Shown here: positions 35,037-43,651 of the stretch, piece after piece
Position numbering within the stretch: position 1 is the stretch's first letter
How the letters are laid out: each line of letters starts with the position of its first letter
Source of the DNA: Proteobacteria bacterium UBA981
GTDB lineage: Bacteria > Pseudomonadota > Gammaproteobacteria > Ga0077536
Assembly: GCA_002292285.1 (NCBI GenBank)
Contig: DBBP01000024.1
Coordinates: forward strand, 174,235 to 238,234
Direction: 5' to 3'
Length of the DNA stretch: 64,000 nt
Position numbers and translations under genes: made by a program
The notes under the pieces: generated by a model
Told to the model about the DNA's origin: nothing
The model's input: only the letters and a program-made list of their open reading frames with translations
Databases searched by the model: none

Positions 35037-36023
35037 ATGGTGGCGTCAAAATTCGGCCTGACTTTATCTAATCGGAGCGTTGTGTTGGGTATGTCCGACG
35101 TACCGTCGATGCTCGCTCTCACCACCGCAGCGGATCGCGCGCCGGTATGGGACTCCGTGTGGTTGGGCGATTCGATATTCGCTAAACCTCGCCTCGATGT
35201 GATGGTCGCGCTCGGGGCGATGGCAGCGGTGTCCAGCCGTGTGCGGCTCGGCGTCGGCTGTATGGCGAGTGCGCCGCTGCGTGATGCACTGTTGATGGCG
35301 TATCAATGGGCAAGCCTTGATTTCATGTGTCAGGGACGCTCGATCTTCGTTGCGTGTCAGGGACAAAAAGAAGCCGGCGGTGGCCAGTTCGCTGAGGAAT
35401 TTGCTGCTTTTGGTGTTGACCCCGATAGCCGCAGCCAACGGATGGAGGAAGCTATCGAGATCATGCGTTTGATCTCAATGGAAGAATCGGCGAGCTACCA
35501 CGGTGAGTTCAATCATTTCGACAGTATCACCGTCATGCCGCGCCCGTTGCAGCGACCCTTACCTATTTGGGTCACGGCGAATCCCAATCCTGCTTTCCCG
35601 AAACTGAAAGCGTCTGCTTTGCAACGGGTCGCGCGCCTTGGTGATGGTTGGATGACGACCGCCAACACGGTCGAAAGCTTGCGCGAGAACTTTGCCGACA
35701 TAAGGCGCTATGCGGATGACATCGGGCGTGAACTCGCGCAGGACTTCGAGGTGTGCCTGTACTACAACATTCGTGTGACCGACGACCGCGAGGCAGGGAT
35801 GGCAACGACGGCGGCCTATTTGCGTGACTACTACGGCGTCGATTATGACCGTGATTTTCTTGAGCGTTGGGTAGCCGTTGGTGAGCCCTCACGCTGCATC
35901 GACGAAATCGCCAAGTTCGCCGAAGCCGGGGCCACAACGATCACCTTGCGCCTGATTGGCCACGACGAGCGGGATCAGTTCGACCGTGTCACGGAGCAAG
36001 TCCTACCGGGGTTATGCGGATGA
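35037..36023 (+). CDS. Luciferase-like (LLM class) flavin-dependent monooxygenase
   Basis: 328 residues from ATG at 35037, behind an AGAGGA ribosome site; the frame upstream is noncoding. The bacterial-luciferase TIM barrel shows WDSVWLGDSIFAKPRLDVMV, SSRVRLGVGCMASAPLRDAL, RPLQRPLPIWVTANPNPAFP and RLGDGWMTTANT. Such enzymes use reduced FMN (or F420) to oxidise small organic substrates. It overlaps the next gene by 10 bases, so the VOC protein is likely part of the same pathway. Confidence 0.87.
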   Translation: MVASKFGLTLSNRSVVLGMSDVPSMLALTTAADRAPVWDSVWLGDSIFAKPRLDVMVALGAMAAVSSRVRLGVGCMASAPLRDALLMAYQWASLDFMCQGRSIFVACQGQKEAGGGQFAEEFAAFGVDPDSRSQRMEEAIEIMRLISMEESASYHGEFNHFDSITVMPRPLQRPLPIWVTANPNPAFPKLKASALQRVARLGDGWMTTANTVESLRENFADIRRYADDIGRELAQDFEVCLYYNIRVTDDREAGMATTAAYLRDYYGVDYDRDFLERWVAVGEPSRCIDEIAKFAEAGATTITLRLIGHDERDQFDRVTEQVLPGLCG

Positions 36024-36844
36024 TTAGTCGGTTCGATCACGCGGTTATCGCAGTTCCTGACATTCCGGCCGCGCTCAGCGCATTTGCCGCACTCGGCTTT
36101 GATGTTGCCGCCGGTGGACGCCACCCTTCTATCGGGACGCAGAATGCCATTGTGCGCTTTGGGCTCGATTATCTTGAGTTACTGGCCGTAGAGGATGTCG
36201 CACAGGCGCGTTCCAGCGGTCCGTTTGGTGCGGAGTTGGCAGACTACCTGGGGCATGCCAGCGGCCTGGTTGGTTTCGTGCTGGCGAGTTCGGATCTTGA
36301 TCAGGAGGCCGCTGGCCTTGGCACCATCGACCAAGCTGCAGTGGGCCCGTTTGCGATGGACCGCGAACGACCGGATGGGCGGTGCCTGGCCTGGCGCCTG
36401 GTTATCCCGGGCGGATCACCGTGGCGCAAACCGTGGCCGTTTCTGATCGAGTGGGAAACTCCAGATAGTGAACGGCTGGCCTGGGATGCGCCCGGCGAAC
36501 ACGCTAACGGCGCGTGCGGAGTGGCAGGTGTTGAATTGCTGGTTGCCGACTTGAGTGCGGCGCGGCGTTTGTACGAACAAGGTCTGGGTATGCAAGCGGA
36601 TAGCGCGACGCCAGCAGCGGTCAGCTACGTGCTGGGAGCGTTTACGTTGCGCGTGAGCGAACCGCAGAACGCCGAGCAGACCCGTGAACTAGCGGAGCAG
36701 GGCCCGGGTCCTTACCGGCTGTTACTGCGCAGCCGTGATGTGGACGTCTGGCACGATTCGCCACTCGCGACACGCAATGATGAGCGTGTTGATATCGAAC
36801 CTGCAGCAGCGCTCGGTGCCCGGATTTCTTTTGTCGCCAGCTGA
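36014..36844 (+). CDS. VOC/glyoxalase-like protein (Glyoxalase_3 type)
   Basis: 276 residues. Repeated betaalphabetabetabeta modules: FDHAVIAVPDIPAALSAFAAL with NAIVRFGLDYLELLAVEDVA in the first half, and VAGVELLVADLSAARRLYEQ with VSYVLGAFTLRVSEPQN in the second. Metal-coordinating His/Glu positions are visible in the first module. The function is unassigned; coupling to the LLM oxygenase suggests it processes its product. Confidence 0.82.
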   Translation: MRMISRFDHAVIAVPDIPAALSAFAALGFDVAAGGRHPSIGTQNAIVRFGLDYLELLAVEDVAQARSSGPFGAELADYLGHASGLVGFVLASSDLDQEAAGLGTIDQAAVGPFAMDRERPDGRCLAWRLVIPGGSPWRKPWPFLIEWETPDSERLAWDAPGEHANGACGVAGVELLVADLSAARRLYEQGLGMQADSATPAAVSYVLGAFTLRVSEPQNAEQTRELAEQGPGPYRLLLRSRDVDVWHDSPLATRNDERVDIEPAAALGARISFVAS

Positions 36845-36911
36845 AGCGGCTCGAGATTCTGCGTGCGCCGGCCCGCAGCCTGGTGCGACCTAACCCAACA
36901 GAGATCAGATC

Positions 36912-37793
36912 ATGCTCTATCGACAATTCACCAGCCAGGACCAGATTGACGCCGAGTACAACGTTGAACTATCGATTGCCGACGGCCCGCGCTGGTTTGA
37001 TTTTTTCATCAACGAAAGCGCACGGGCGCGCGCTGACCTGACCTGCCATCTGGATGAATCGTTCGGACCGACCCGGCCTGAAACGATGGATATCTTCCCC
37101 GCACCACAGCCGGACGCGCCTATCGTTGTGTTCATCCATGGCGGGTATTGGCGACGCCTGAGTGCAAAGGAATTCAGTTTCGCGGCGCGCGGGCTGGTCG
37201 CACGAGGCATGACCGCGGTTATCACCAATTACGCGCTGTGTCCGCAGGTCACGATTGCGGAGATCACCCGTCAGAGTCGCGCTGCGGTGGCGTGGATATA
37301 TCGCAACGCGGCGCGTTTCAATGGCTCGGCAGAGCGAATTTTCGTCGCCGGACATTCTGCCGGCGGGCATCAGGTCGCGCGATTACTCGCGACTGACTGG
37401 GCAACTGACTACGGACTGCCCGCTAACCTGCTTAAAGGCGGTTATGCGCTCAGCGGATTGTTCGATTTGCGGCCGCTGCGTTATTCGTGGTTGCAACCGA
37501 TGTTGCAACTCGATGGCGACATGGTTCGGCGCGAGAGTCCGCAGTTTCATATCCCGGATTCGAGCGCGCCGTTGGTCGCAGATGTCGGTGGACTCGAATC
37601 GGCCGAGTTTCAGCGCCAGTCACAAGAATTTATTGCGGCTTGGAATGGCGCAGGTCTGAACGGCCGTTATACCGAGCAACAAGACTGCCATCATTTTTCG
37701 GTGATTGAGGGATTCAACGATGGCGACAGTCTGCTCTGCGAGCGATTGAGTGCCTTTGTCACCGAATGCGAAAGCCGCCAACCGGAACTATGA
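36912..37793 (+). CDS. Alpha/beta hydrolase, kynurenine-formamidase-like
   Basis: 293 residues. The oxyanion motif HGGYW (76-80) characteristic of arylformamidases and related esterases is followed by the nucleophile elbow GHSAGG (Ser149) and the C-terminal His region QQDCHHFSVIEGF. These cytosolic enzymes hydrolyse N-formyl or ester bonds. It lies 68 bases after the VOC gene and 12 bases before the NTF2-like gene, so a four-gene run is likely. Kynurenine pathway genes were not seen, so another amide or ester is equally possible. Confidence 0.83.
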   Translation: MLYRQFTSQDQIDAEYNVELSIADGPRWFDFFINESARARADLTCHLDESFGPTRPETMDIFPAPQPDAPIVVFIHGGYWRRLSAKEFSFAARGLVARGMTAVITNYALCPQVTIAEITRQSRAAVAWIYRNAARFNGSAERIFVAGHSAGGHQVARLLATDWATDYGLPANLLKGGYALSGLFDLRPLRYSWLQPMLQLDGDMVRRESPQFHIPDSSAPLVADVGGLESAEFQRQSQEFIAAWNGAGLNGRYTEQQDCHHFSVIEGFNDGDSLLCERLSAFVTECESRQPEL

Positions 37794-37805
37794 GGGGGTT
37801 TGTCT

Positions 37806-38288
37806 ATGAACGATATTGAAGCGCGACTGGCTGCGCTTGAAACAGAAGTCGGTGCGTTACGCGCAATTAATGATATTCGCGCTGTGTTGTCGCGGTACGC
37901 GATTGGTGTCGACGAAAAACGCGTCGAGGTGTTGCGCGAGATATTTGCCGACGACGCCTACCTCGGTGTGCCCGCGTGGCAGGCTGAGCATCATGGGGCG
38001 GGCGCGATTATGACGTTTTTCGAAACGTATTGGGCTCGGTTTGATAACCCACGCCGTTATTACGCTAACGAAGACATTAAGGTCGAAGGTGATAACGCGA
38101 CGGCATTCATGTACTGGCACGTGACCCAGGATCTTGGCGATATCTCAGTGCTGGGCTGGGGAACCTACGACTGGGGCTTCGTGCGCCGCGACCAGCACTG
38201 GCTGATTCAGCGCGAGATTGTCCACATCCACGCCATGACCACCCTTGCGGACGGTTGGGCGGCCCAGCGCGAACCAATGCAGCTATAA
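37806..38288 (+). CDS. SnoaL/NTF2-like small protein
   Basis: 160 residues from ATG at 37806 with GAGGGGG upstream. It begins with an acidic coiled segment (DIEARLAALETEVGALRAIND), then the cone-shaped NTF2/SnoaL_4 fold: VLSRYAIGVDEKRVEVLREIF, YANEDIKVEGDNATAFMYWH and WLIQREIVHIHAMTTLADGW. Proteins of this type are small hydratases, isomerases or binding proteins in catabolic clusters. Its stop codon overlaps the end of the convergent selenoprotein gene by six bases. Confidence 0.83.
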   Translation: MNDIEARLAALETEVGALRAINDIRAVLSRYAIGVDEKRVEVLREIFADDAYLGVPAWQAEHHGAGAIMTFFETYWARFDNPRRYYANEDIKVEGDNATAFMYWHVTQDLGDISVLGWGTYDWGFVRRDQHWLIQREIVHIHAMTTLADGWAAQREPMQL

Positions 38289-39152
38289 CGCGCCGGTGGC
38301 GAGAGCGGCTTCGCGATCTGCCGCTAGTTGAAACTGCGGCGATTCGTCGCGCGGTTGGCGCGTATCATCACCCTGGTTTGAGCCAGCGTCGGCGATCCAG
38401 TCGTCGTTATCCCAGCGGTTAGGAAGCGTTAGCATCTGACCCGGTTGAGTGAGCGTATTGAAGCCTTGCAGTGCAGCTTTCACGACCGCGAGCTGATCGT
38501 CGCGATCGAAAGGTTTGCCGGCGCTATGGCCGAGCGGGTAATCGACAAACGCGGCGCGTGGCGGACGCCCGGCAGTCATGATGTCGCGGGCAGAACCGAG
38601 ACAGAGCGTCGGAATACCGTTTGCTTCAAGGTGACGAGCTACCAGACACACGGTCTGATGGCAGACGGGTCACATGGCGACCAATAACGCACAATCGATT
38701 TGTTGGTCGCGAAACTGTTCGAGGATCGCAGGCGCGGTTTCATCGCGAATACGCCGCTGCGAATAAACGCCGCCCATGCATGAATAAACTTTGTCAGCGA
38801 GAGACCCGATAGTCCCGTCACTAACCAGCTTGCGCAGCGTATCGATTGGCAGGATGCAGTTCGGATCCTTGCGCGGATCGACGAGGTAGTTCTCCGTGAT
38901 ATGCGAGAAGCGTAAATCGGCGCTTGCCGTGTCGCTCGCAATCGCGCGAATCGATGTATCGTCTTTATAGTGATATGCAACCTGGCCGACGGCGTACGCG
39001 CCTGATGTCGAGAGCATGCCCAGACGCGCCTTATCCAACGGCACGGATAATTTTTGCCAGGCTGGGGTTTCGTCAGTGACGAACCAGCGATAGGCCGTGT
39101 AGCCGAGGCGCTCGTAGCGCTGGCGAATGGCATCCATGTAATTGACGGTCAT
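38283..39152 (-). CDS. Selenocysteine-containing GrdB-like reductase-family protein (in-frame UGA)
   Basis: The frame runs from ATG at 39152 (ribosome site GAGGAG) to TAG at 38283 and is interrupted only by TGA at 38670-38672. Reading it as selenocysteine gives 289 residues with Sec161 in LLVAM-Sec-PVCHQTVCLVARHL, a Sec-x-x-C redox motif. The flanking protein (TSGAYAVGQVAYHYKDD, LPIDTLRKLVSDGTIGSLAD, IPTLCLGSARDIM, FVDYPLGHSAGKPF) fits the glycine/sarcosine/betaine/D-proline reductase selenoprotein B family in proteobacteria, where the same position is Sec or Cys followed by PVCHQ. Both halves keep family character, so this is not a pseudogene. Physiological role in aerobes is unknown. It ends convergently with the SnoaL-like gene. 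Confidence 0.88.
38641..38659 (-). promoter_or_regulatory. SECIS-like hairpin downstream of the Sec UGA
   Basis: In the minus-strand mRNA, arms AUCAGAC (38659-38653) and GUCUGGU (38647-38641) pair over seven bases, including one G-U, around the loop CGUGU. The loop starts 17 bases after the UGA and has G at its second position, which fits what is known of bacterial SECIS elements. An alternative hairpin, GUCUG/CAGAC nearer the UGA, could compete. Confidence 0.6.
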
Positions 39153-39371
39153 CGTATCGATTCTCCTCAGCTGATTTCAGAAAGGCCTGCTAGGCGCCGC
39201 ACAGAAGTCGCAAGACGCCTGTCCACAATAATCATCGCCGCATCACCAACTCAAACGCGCAGCCGTGTCCGGGATGAATTGCCGGGAAACCGGCGCGAGG
39301 CTTTCGAAGGCGGCCTGAATATATCGCGACGTCAACGAAGAGAGCTTGCGCACTCTCGGACTGCGCTGCGA

Positions 39372-39821
39372 TCAATAATCACCCGCCGGGTATCCCAATG
39401 ATGACAATTGTTGAATCAGCCGTGCGCGCATGGCGGGCAGATCCGCCGGCCGCAGCGAGCGCAGCTGCGCCACTTCCGCGGCGCTATAGGGCGTGAACTC
39501 GGCGGGCATTTCGTTGGCGCTCAAGGTCGGCAACAACCAGTTCATCAACGCAGCGAGCTCGTTGGCTGGTATTGGCGCCTGGGCAACACCGGCGACCTGA
39601 ATCAAAAACGCACGTCCTTGCGGAATTTGTACGAAGTGTCCGATGGTGCCGCGCATGTCCGGGACATTGTTAGCAGCCGAACCTGAGCCGTCCTGCATAT
39701 GACAGCCAACACAATACTGCAGATAGTTGAGCGCCGGTTCCTGCGCAGGTGCGACACCGACGCCGAGCAACATGAGACACAGCCCCCAAACGAGGCTGGC
39801 GCAGCAGGTGCGCGGCGACAT
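39372..39821 (-). CDS. Periplasmic monohaem cytochrome c of the amine dehydrogenase operon
   Basis: 149 residues from ATG at 39821, 4 bases after the aauA stop (an upstream TTG at 39851 would overlap aauA). Signal peptide to about APA-QE, then haem site C-V-G-C-H (YLQYCVGCHMQDG) and a plausible axial Met in PDMRGTIGHFVQIP or later. The first known aromatic amine dehydrogenase cluster also has a small cytochrome c gene directly after aauA. It probably accepts electrons from the TTQ enzyme or the copper protein it reduces. Confidence 0.83.
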   Translation of the reverse strand: MSPRTCCASLVWGLCLMLLGVGVAPAQEPALNYLQYCVGCHMQDGSGSAANNVPDMRGTIGHFVQIPQGRAFLIQVAGVAQAPIPANELAALMNWLLPTLSANEMPAEFTPYSAAEVAQLRSLRPADLPAMRARLIQQLSSLGYPAGDY

Positions 39822-39825
39822 CAAA

Positions 39826-40359
39826 TTAGCCAGATTTGCCCGATACGCCAAGAATGATCGAAACCGTGCAGTGATAAACGCTTGATTCGTTGCCCATGCA
39901 CCAGTTCACGTCGTTGTGCACGCCCATGCGATATCCCGGCCGTTCGCCCTCATTCTCATTACAGAAACAACGTCCGCATGAAGCTACGCCGCAGCAATCG
40001 TTATAACTGACGAGGTAGTGTTTACCATCTTCGGGATTCTGGCAGGTGCCGATCCACGTGACCGCGGATGGGTCAGTGCCAGGTGGACAACTGGTGATGC
40101 TACCGCCACAACAGGTACACAAGTGCCCGTCCAGGGAACAATAGCGCCAATACTCGCAACGTTGGTCGTCGAGCGGATCGTGTTTGCCATCCGAGACCGC
40201 ACCGTGTTGTGCTCGCGGCGAGCGATCGAAGGGCAGTACGGGCAGGATGAACGCGGTGCCGACGAGATATTTTCCCATTCGACGCAAGGCGCTTCGTCGC
40301 GAAGTTTGCTGTGCGACGGTGCGGGTCTGTCGTTCAAAAAAGTCGTCAAACCATTTCAT
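39826..40359 (-). CDS. aauA: Aromatic amine dehydrogenase light (beta) subunit, TTQ-containing
   Basis: 177 residues with a twin-arginine leader (TSRRSALRRMGKYLVGTAF). The mature part is rich in paired cysteines (LCTCCGGSITSCPPG, YNDCCGVASCGRCFC) that make the disulfide network. Tryptophans W102 (TWIGTC) and W153 (HNDVNWCMG) are 51 apart and D121 is 19 after W102, matching the spacing of TTQ-forming Trp residues and the catalytic Asp of the family. HNDVNWCMGNESS and YHCTVSIILG resemble the aromatic amine dehydrogenase subunit more than the methylamine enzyme (NDIIWCFG). It oxidises primary amines in the periplasm; TTQ maturation enzymes were not seen here. Confidence 0.9.
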   Translation of the reverse strand: MKWFDDFFERQTRTVAQQTSRRSALRRMGKYLVGTAFILPVLPFDRSPRAQHGAVSDGKHDPLDDQRCEYWRYCSLDGHLCTCCGGSITSCPPGTDPSAVTWIGTCQNPEDGKHYLVSYNDCCGVASCGRCFCNENEGERPGYRMGVHNDVNWCMGNESSVYHCTVSIILGVSGKSG

Positions 40360-40391
40360 AATCTAATCCCTTTTGCCCGCGTCGCGTTGAC

Positions 40392-40979
40392 TCACGCTTT
40401 CTGCAGATATTCCTGAATTGATTCCACGCCCAGATCGCGCGCTGTAAACAGGCTTTCAAGTTGTTCGCGCGAATTGATCAGGCCTTTGGCTTGTACAACG
40501 CCAGCCTGATTCAGCAGCACTGCGTAAGGCAGTTTGCCCACTTTGAAGGCCATCCCGAGATCGCTCGAAAGCACGTACGGAAAATCCTCGAGTGCCGCTT
40601 TGGTGTAAAACGCGCGTTGGCGCGCTTCATCGCCATCACTGGCGAGGATGACATTGACAGTTTCGCTTTCGGTTTTCTGGATCGAGCGCAGCACCGGAAT
40701 GAGTTTCTTGCACACCGGACAGGTTGGCGAAAGAAAGAATACCAAATCGCCAAGCTGCGAGGGTTTGGCGATGTCGATGCGTGCGCCCGACAGCGTCGCA
40801 AGATTGAATTGCGGAGCTTGCTCGCCGACCGCCGGTCCATCATCCAGCATCAACGCGCCCATCGGCGCAACGCGCTCGTACAGGATGCCAATTTGTCGGG
40901 CAAGAGCAAACACCGCGATAACCAGCGCGACCACGATCACCCACAGTACGACTACCGCGACCAGTAGCGCTTCGTTCAC
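40392..40979 (-). CDS. aauD: MauD/AauD-type thioredoxin-fold maturation protein
   Basis: 195 residues. An N-terminal membrane helix (EALLVAVVVLWVIVVALVIA) anchors a periplasmic thioredoxin domain with C87-P-V-C90 (FFLSPTCPVCKKL) and a cis-Pro region KLPYAVLLNQAG. MauD is required for stable, disulfide-rich light subunit, presumably as a disulfide isomerase. It overlaps aauE by 4 bases and precedes aauA by 32 bases. Confidence 0.9.
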   Translation of the reverse strand: MNEALLVAVVVLWVIVVALVIAVFALARQIGILYERVAPMGALMLDDGPAVGEQAPQFNLATLSGARIDIAKPSQLGDLVFFLSPTCPVCKKLIPVLRSIQKTESETVNVILASDGDEARQRAFYTKAALEDFPYVLSSDLGMAFKVGKLPYAVLLNQAGVVQAKGLINSREQLESLFTARDLGVESIQEYLQKA

Positions 40980-41518
40980 TGGTTTGCCCTCAGGCTGATT
41001 AATCGCGGTTGGTTGGCGATGAGCTGGTTACTCAGGACGTAGAGTCCGTAGCAGCACAGTGAGCCAGCTGTAATGGTGAAATAATCCAGTCCGTTCAGCG
41101 CGCGTGTGGCGGGATTTGATAGTCCGGCCAGCACGCCGACACTGATAATCACGTTGCGTCCGACCAAGGCCCAGGACAGCGTCTGTTCGTCTTCCAGACC
41201 GCCGCAGCCGCACCCGATATCGGTGTGGCCGCGCAGCAGGTTAATGGCTACTGCACCGGTCACTATAGTCAGCAAAACCAACGCCAGAGCTGCACCCAAC
41301 TCGCGTGTTGCGCTGATTGCCAGACAAATCGCGGCGCAGATCTCGAGCAGAGGCAGGCTCCAGGCGAGGACCTTGGTTAATTGCGGGGGCACCAGCTCGT
41401 AAGCCTCCAGTGCGATTTCGAAGGCCATGACGTCGCGGAGTTTTTGCCATGCGCCCAGCAAAAATATGATCGCGATGCTCGCCATACAAATTTCTATCAG
41501 AACGATATCGAGACTCAT
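40976..41518 (-). CDS. aauE: MauE/AauE-type membrane protein for amine dehydrogenase maturation
   Basis: 180 residues with four or five membrane helices (IEICMASIAIIFLLGAWQ, LLEICAAICLAISATREL, LALVLLTIVTGAVAINLL, GLDYFTITAGSLCCYGLY). The loop GCGCGGLEDEQ holds a cysteine pair next to DIGC that could exchange disulfides with AauD, as in other MauE proteins. Located between aauB and aauD, overlapping aauD by 4 bases. Confidence 0.88.
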   Translation of the reverse strand: MSLDIVLIEICMASIAIIFLLGAWQKLRDVMAFEIALEAYELVPPQLTKVLAWSLPLLEICAAICLAISATRELGAALALVLLTIVTGAVAINLLRGHTDIGCGCGGLEDEQTLSWALVGRNVIISVGVLAGLSNPATRALNGLDYFTITAGSLCCYGLYVLSNQLIANQPRLISLRANQ

Positions 41519-41520
41519 GC

Positions 41521-42669
41521 TTAATGGCTTTCGACGAGACCTGCGAACTCACCGAACGTCGGACTTTCGGCGATCGGCTTCAGATTCGGCGTGGTCTGGT
41601 ATTTGTGAAACTTCGCGTGCATGCCGTCATACACGTACAGTGCTGGTGAGTCTTCCTTGGTTAATGTCATCGCCACCGCATTGCCGCCAGGCGCACGATC
41701 GATGCGCTGCCTGGAGTCGATATCGAAGACCCAAATTTCTTTGGCGGGCTGTTTGTGACTGCCGTCGCGCGCACCATCGTGCATGGCAACGTACAGACGT
41801 CTGGTCTTCTCGTGCACGGCCAGCAACTGGTAGCCGCCAGGCGCCCAATGCTCCGATTTATCCTGCTCGTTCAGCAATGACCACGTTCGCTCGCTGGTTG
41901 CCGCTGTGCCGCCGAGATTCAGTTCGTGCACATTGCCCTGATAGGAGACGAAGTAATTGGTATCACCAATGCGCTCAGACTGGACGAACAGCGGATCGCT
42001 TTCTGCATCGAACAGTTTCGCGCTGCGTTGTTGACTGGCTGACTCGCCTTTCTCGTCCAACGTCACTGTGAGCAGCGTACCGTCTCCACACAAGGTCGAG
42101 ACGCGCCTGGAATTGCTCGCTGCAGGTAACGAAATCCAGCAGCCGGGGGTAGCGATTTCAGTGACGAATTTCTCCGCTTTGCGATCGACCACAGTGATCG
42201 AGCTGGCCGGCGTTGCGTTCTGGATGAACACGAAGCGTCCGTCATGTGAACCGACGATGGTGCCTTTGTAGCCCAGCGCCTGGGCATGCTTGGCGGGGAT
42301 TTCGATTTCAGTTTTGAGTGTGAGGTCGGTCGTCGAATACGCCTCGAACTGATCGAAGCGTTTGCCGCGGTTGCGCTTGGTGTAATAGGAGGTCGCGACG
42401 TACATTTCCGAGCTGTCTGGCGACAGGGCGGTGATGCCGAACATGCCGGTGGAAATCAGGCCGCGGTAGTCGAAATTCTCACCGTCGATAACGTGGATGC
42501 GGCCGTCTATCACGTGCGCAAGGACCAAATCGGACAAATACAAACGATGCGGCGTCGCAGGTTTGAGTGGTTCGACAGTGAGCTTTTCGGCCGCCAAATC
42601 GGCGTTGGCGGTCATGCACCAACAGCTCAGGATAAGTGCGACAGTGAGAAACCTGAATACTCGCGTCAC
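41521..42669 (-). CDS. aauB: Aromatic amine dehydrogenase heavy (alpha) subunit
   Basis: 382 residues from GTG at 42669, chosen because AAGGAGA lies just upstream and a good signal peptide follows (FLTVALILSCWCMTANADL). The remainder is a seven-bladed beta-propeller: RLYLSDLVLAHVIDGRIHVID, TALSPDSSEMYVATSYYTKR, HDGRFVFIQNATPASSITVV, KTRRLYVAMHDGARDGSHKQ. This subunit covers the TTQ light subunit in an alpha2beta2 enzyme. First gene of the minus-strand aauBEDA-cytochrome operon; two bases separate it from aauE. Confidence 0.9.
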   Translation of the reverse strand: MTRVFRFLTVALILSCWCMTANADLAAEKLTVEPLKPATPHRLYLSDLVLAHVIDGRIHVIDGENFDYRGLISTGMFGITALSPDSSEMYVATSYYTKRNRGKRFDQFEAYSTTDLTLKTEIEIPAKHAQALGYKGTIVGSHDGRFVFIQNATPASSITVVDRKAEKFVTEIATPGCWISLPAASNSRRVSTLCGDGTLLTVTLDEKGESASQQRSAKLFDAESDPLFVQSERIGDTNYFVSYQGNVHELNLGGTAATSERTWSLLNEQDKSEHWAPGGYQLLAVHEKTRRLYVAMHDGARDGSHKQPAKEIWVFDIDSRQRIDRAPGGNAVAMTLTKEDSPALYVYDGMHAKFHKYQTTPNLKPIAESPTFGEFAGLVESH

Positions 42670-42934
42670 TTGGGCGTCTCCTTCGGCTCTATTGGCGGTT
42701 GCTGCGATTCTAACAGTATGTGGAAGAGAGGCAATTTGGTAGTTGCCCGGCAGCCACCCCCAGACTGCGGTCGAATGCCGCCGCCGGCCCGTGACGTGTC
42801 GCCGCACAGAAAACTGGCACTAGTGCGGACCTGATTACTCTTTGGCGGACACAGGCGGCGAGCAAGTGCCAGTTGATTTACGGCGCAAAGCTTTGTTCAA
42901 TCGTTCGTTCACCATCGAAACCGGAGTAATCGAC

Positions 42935-43648
42935 ATGGGACAACGACAGCTAACTGCCGCCGACGGTCATACGTTCGGCGCCTATGAGGCGCTTCCTGCC
43001 GGGGTGCCAAACGGCGCAGTTGTGGTCATTCAGGAGATATTCGGCGTCAACAGTCACATCCGCGCGGTTGTCGACGGATATGCCAAAGACGGTTACGCCG
43101 CTATCGCACCGCAAATATTCGATCGCTGTGAGGCCAACGTTGAACTCGGCTATACGGATCAGACTGATTTCGACAAGGGCCTGAAGTTCGCCTTCCAGGA
43201 TATGGACATGGCGCAGACATTGCTCGACGTCCAGGCAGCACTCGACGCAGCCGCAGCACACGGCAAGGTGGGTGTTGTCGGTTACTGTTTTGGAGGCTTG
43301 TTGACGTGGCTGTCGGCATGCAAACTAAACGGCGTCACCGCCGCATCCGCCTACTACGGTGGCGGCATTGCGGGTCATGCCACGCTCACCGCGCAATGCC
43401 CGGTGATGATGCATTTCGGCGAGAAGGATGCGCACATATCGATGTCCGATGTTGAGACCGTGCGCAGCGCCCAACCCGATGTGCAGGTCTTTGTCTACGA
43501 CGCTGATCACGGTTTCAATTGCGATGAACGCGGTAGCTACGATGCGACCAGTGCTGCCACTGCCAAAGAGCGCACGCTGGCGTTTTTCGAGGAACACCTC
43601 GGCTCGGATGACGATTTCGATCAAACCGTCATTATGAAGAGCGACTAG
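42935..43648 (+). CDS. Dienelactone hydrolase family protein
   Basis: 237 residues from ATG at 42935 with GGAG upstream. Family motifs: VVVIQEIFGVNSHIRAVVDG, the nucleophile elbow VGYCFGG with Cys as in dienelactone hydrolases, LMMHFGEKDAHIS (Asp) and VYDADHGFNCDERGS (His). These enzymes hydrolyse lactone or ester intermediates in aromatic degradation. Divergent from aauB and 3 bases before an alcohol dehydrogenase gene. The true substrate is unknown. Confidence 0.87.
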   Translation: MGQRQLTAADGHTFGAYEALPAGVPNGAVVVIQEIFGVNSHIRAVVDGYAKDGYAAIAPQIFDRCEANVELGYTDQTDFDKGLKFAFQDMDMAQTLLDVQAALDAAAAHGKVGVVGYCFGGLLTWLSACKLNGVTAASAYYGGGIAGHATLTAQCPVMMHFGEKDAHISMSDVETVRSAQPDVQVFVYDADHGFNCDERGSYDATSAATAKERTLAFFEEHLGSDDDFDQTVIMKSD

Positions 43649-43651
43649 CCC

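Noticed and set aside
38283..38672. Reading the second half of the selenoprotein frame as a separate gene or the whole as a pseudogene
   Set aside because: Both halves are in the same frame, keep family-specific motifs on both sides of the TGA, and the TGA falls exactly at the redox-active site.
39826..42669. Methylamine dehydrogenase (mau) assignment
   Set aside because: The light subunit reads HNDVNWCM, as in aromatic amine dehydrogenase, rather than NDIIWCFG; mauF, mauG and amicyanin are absent and a cytochrome c gene follows the light subunit.
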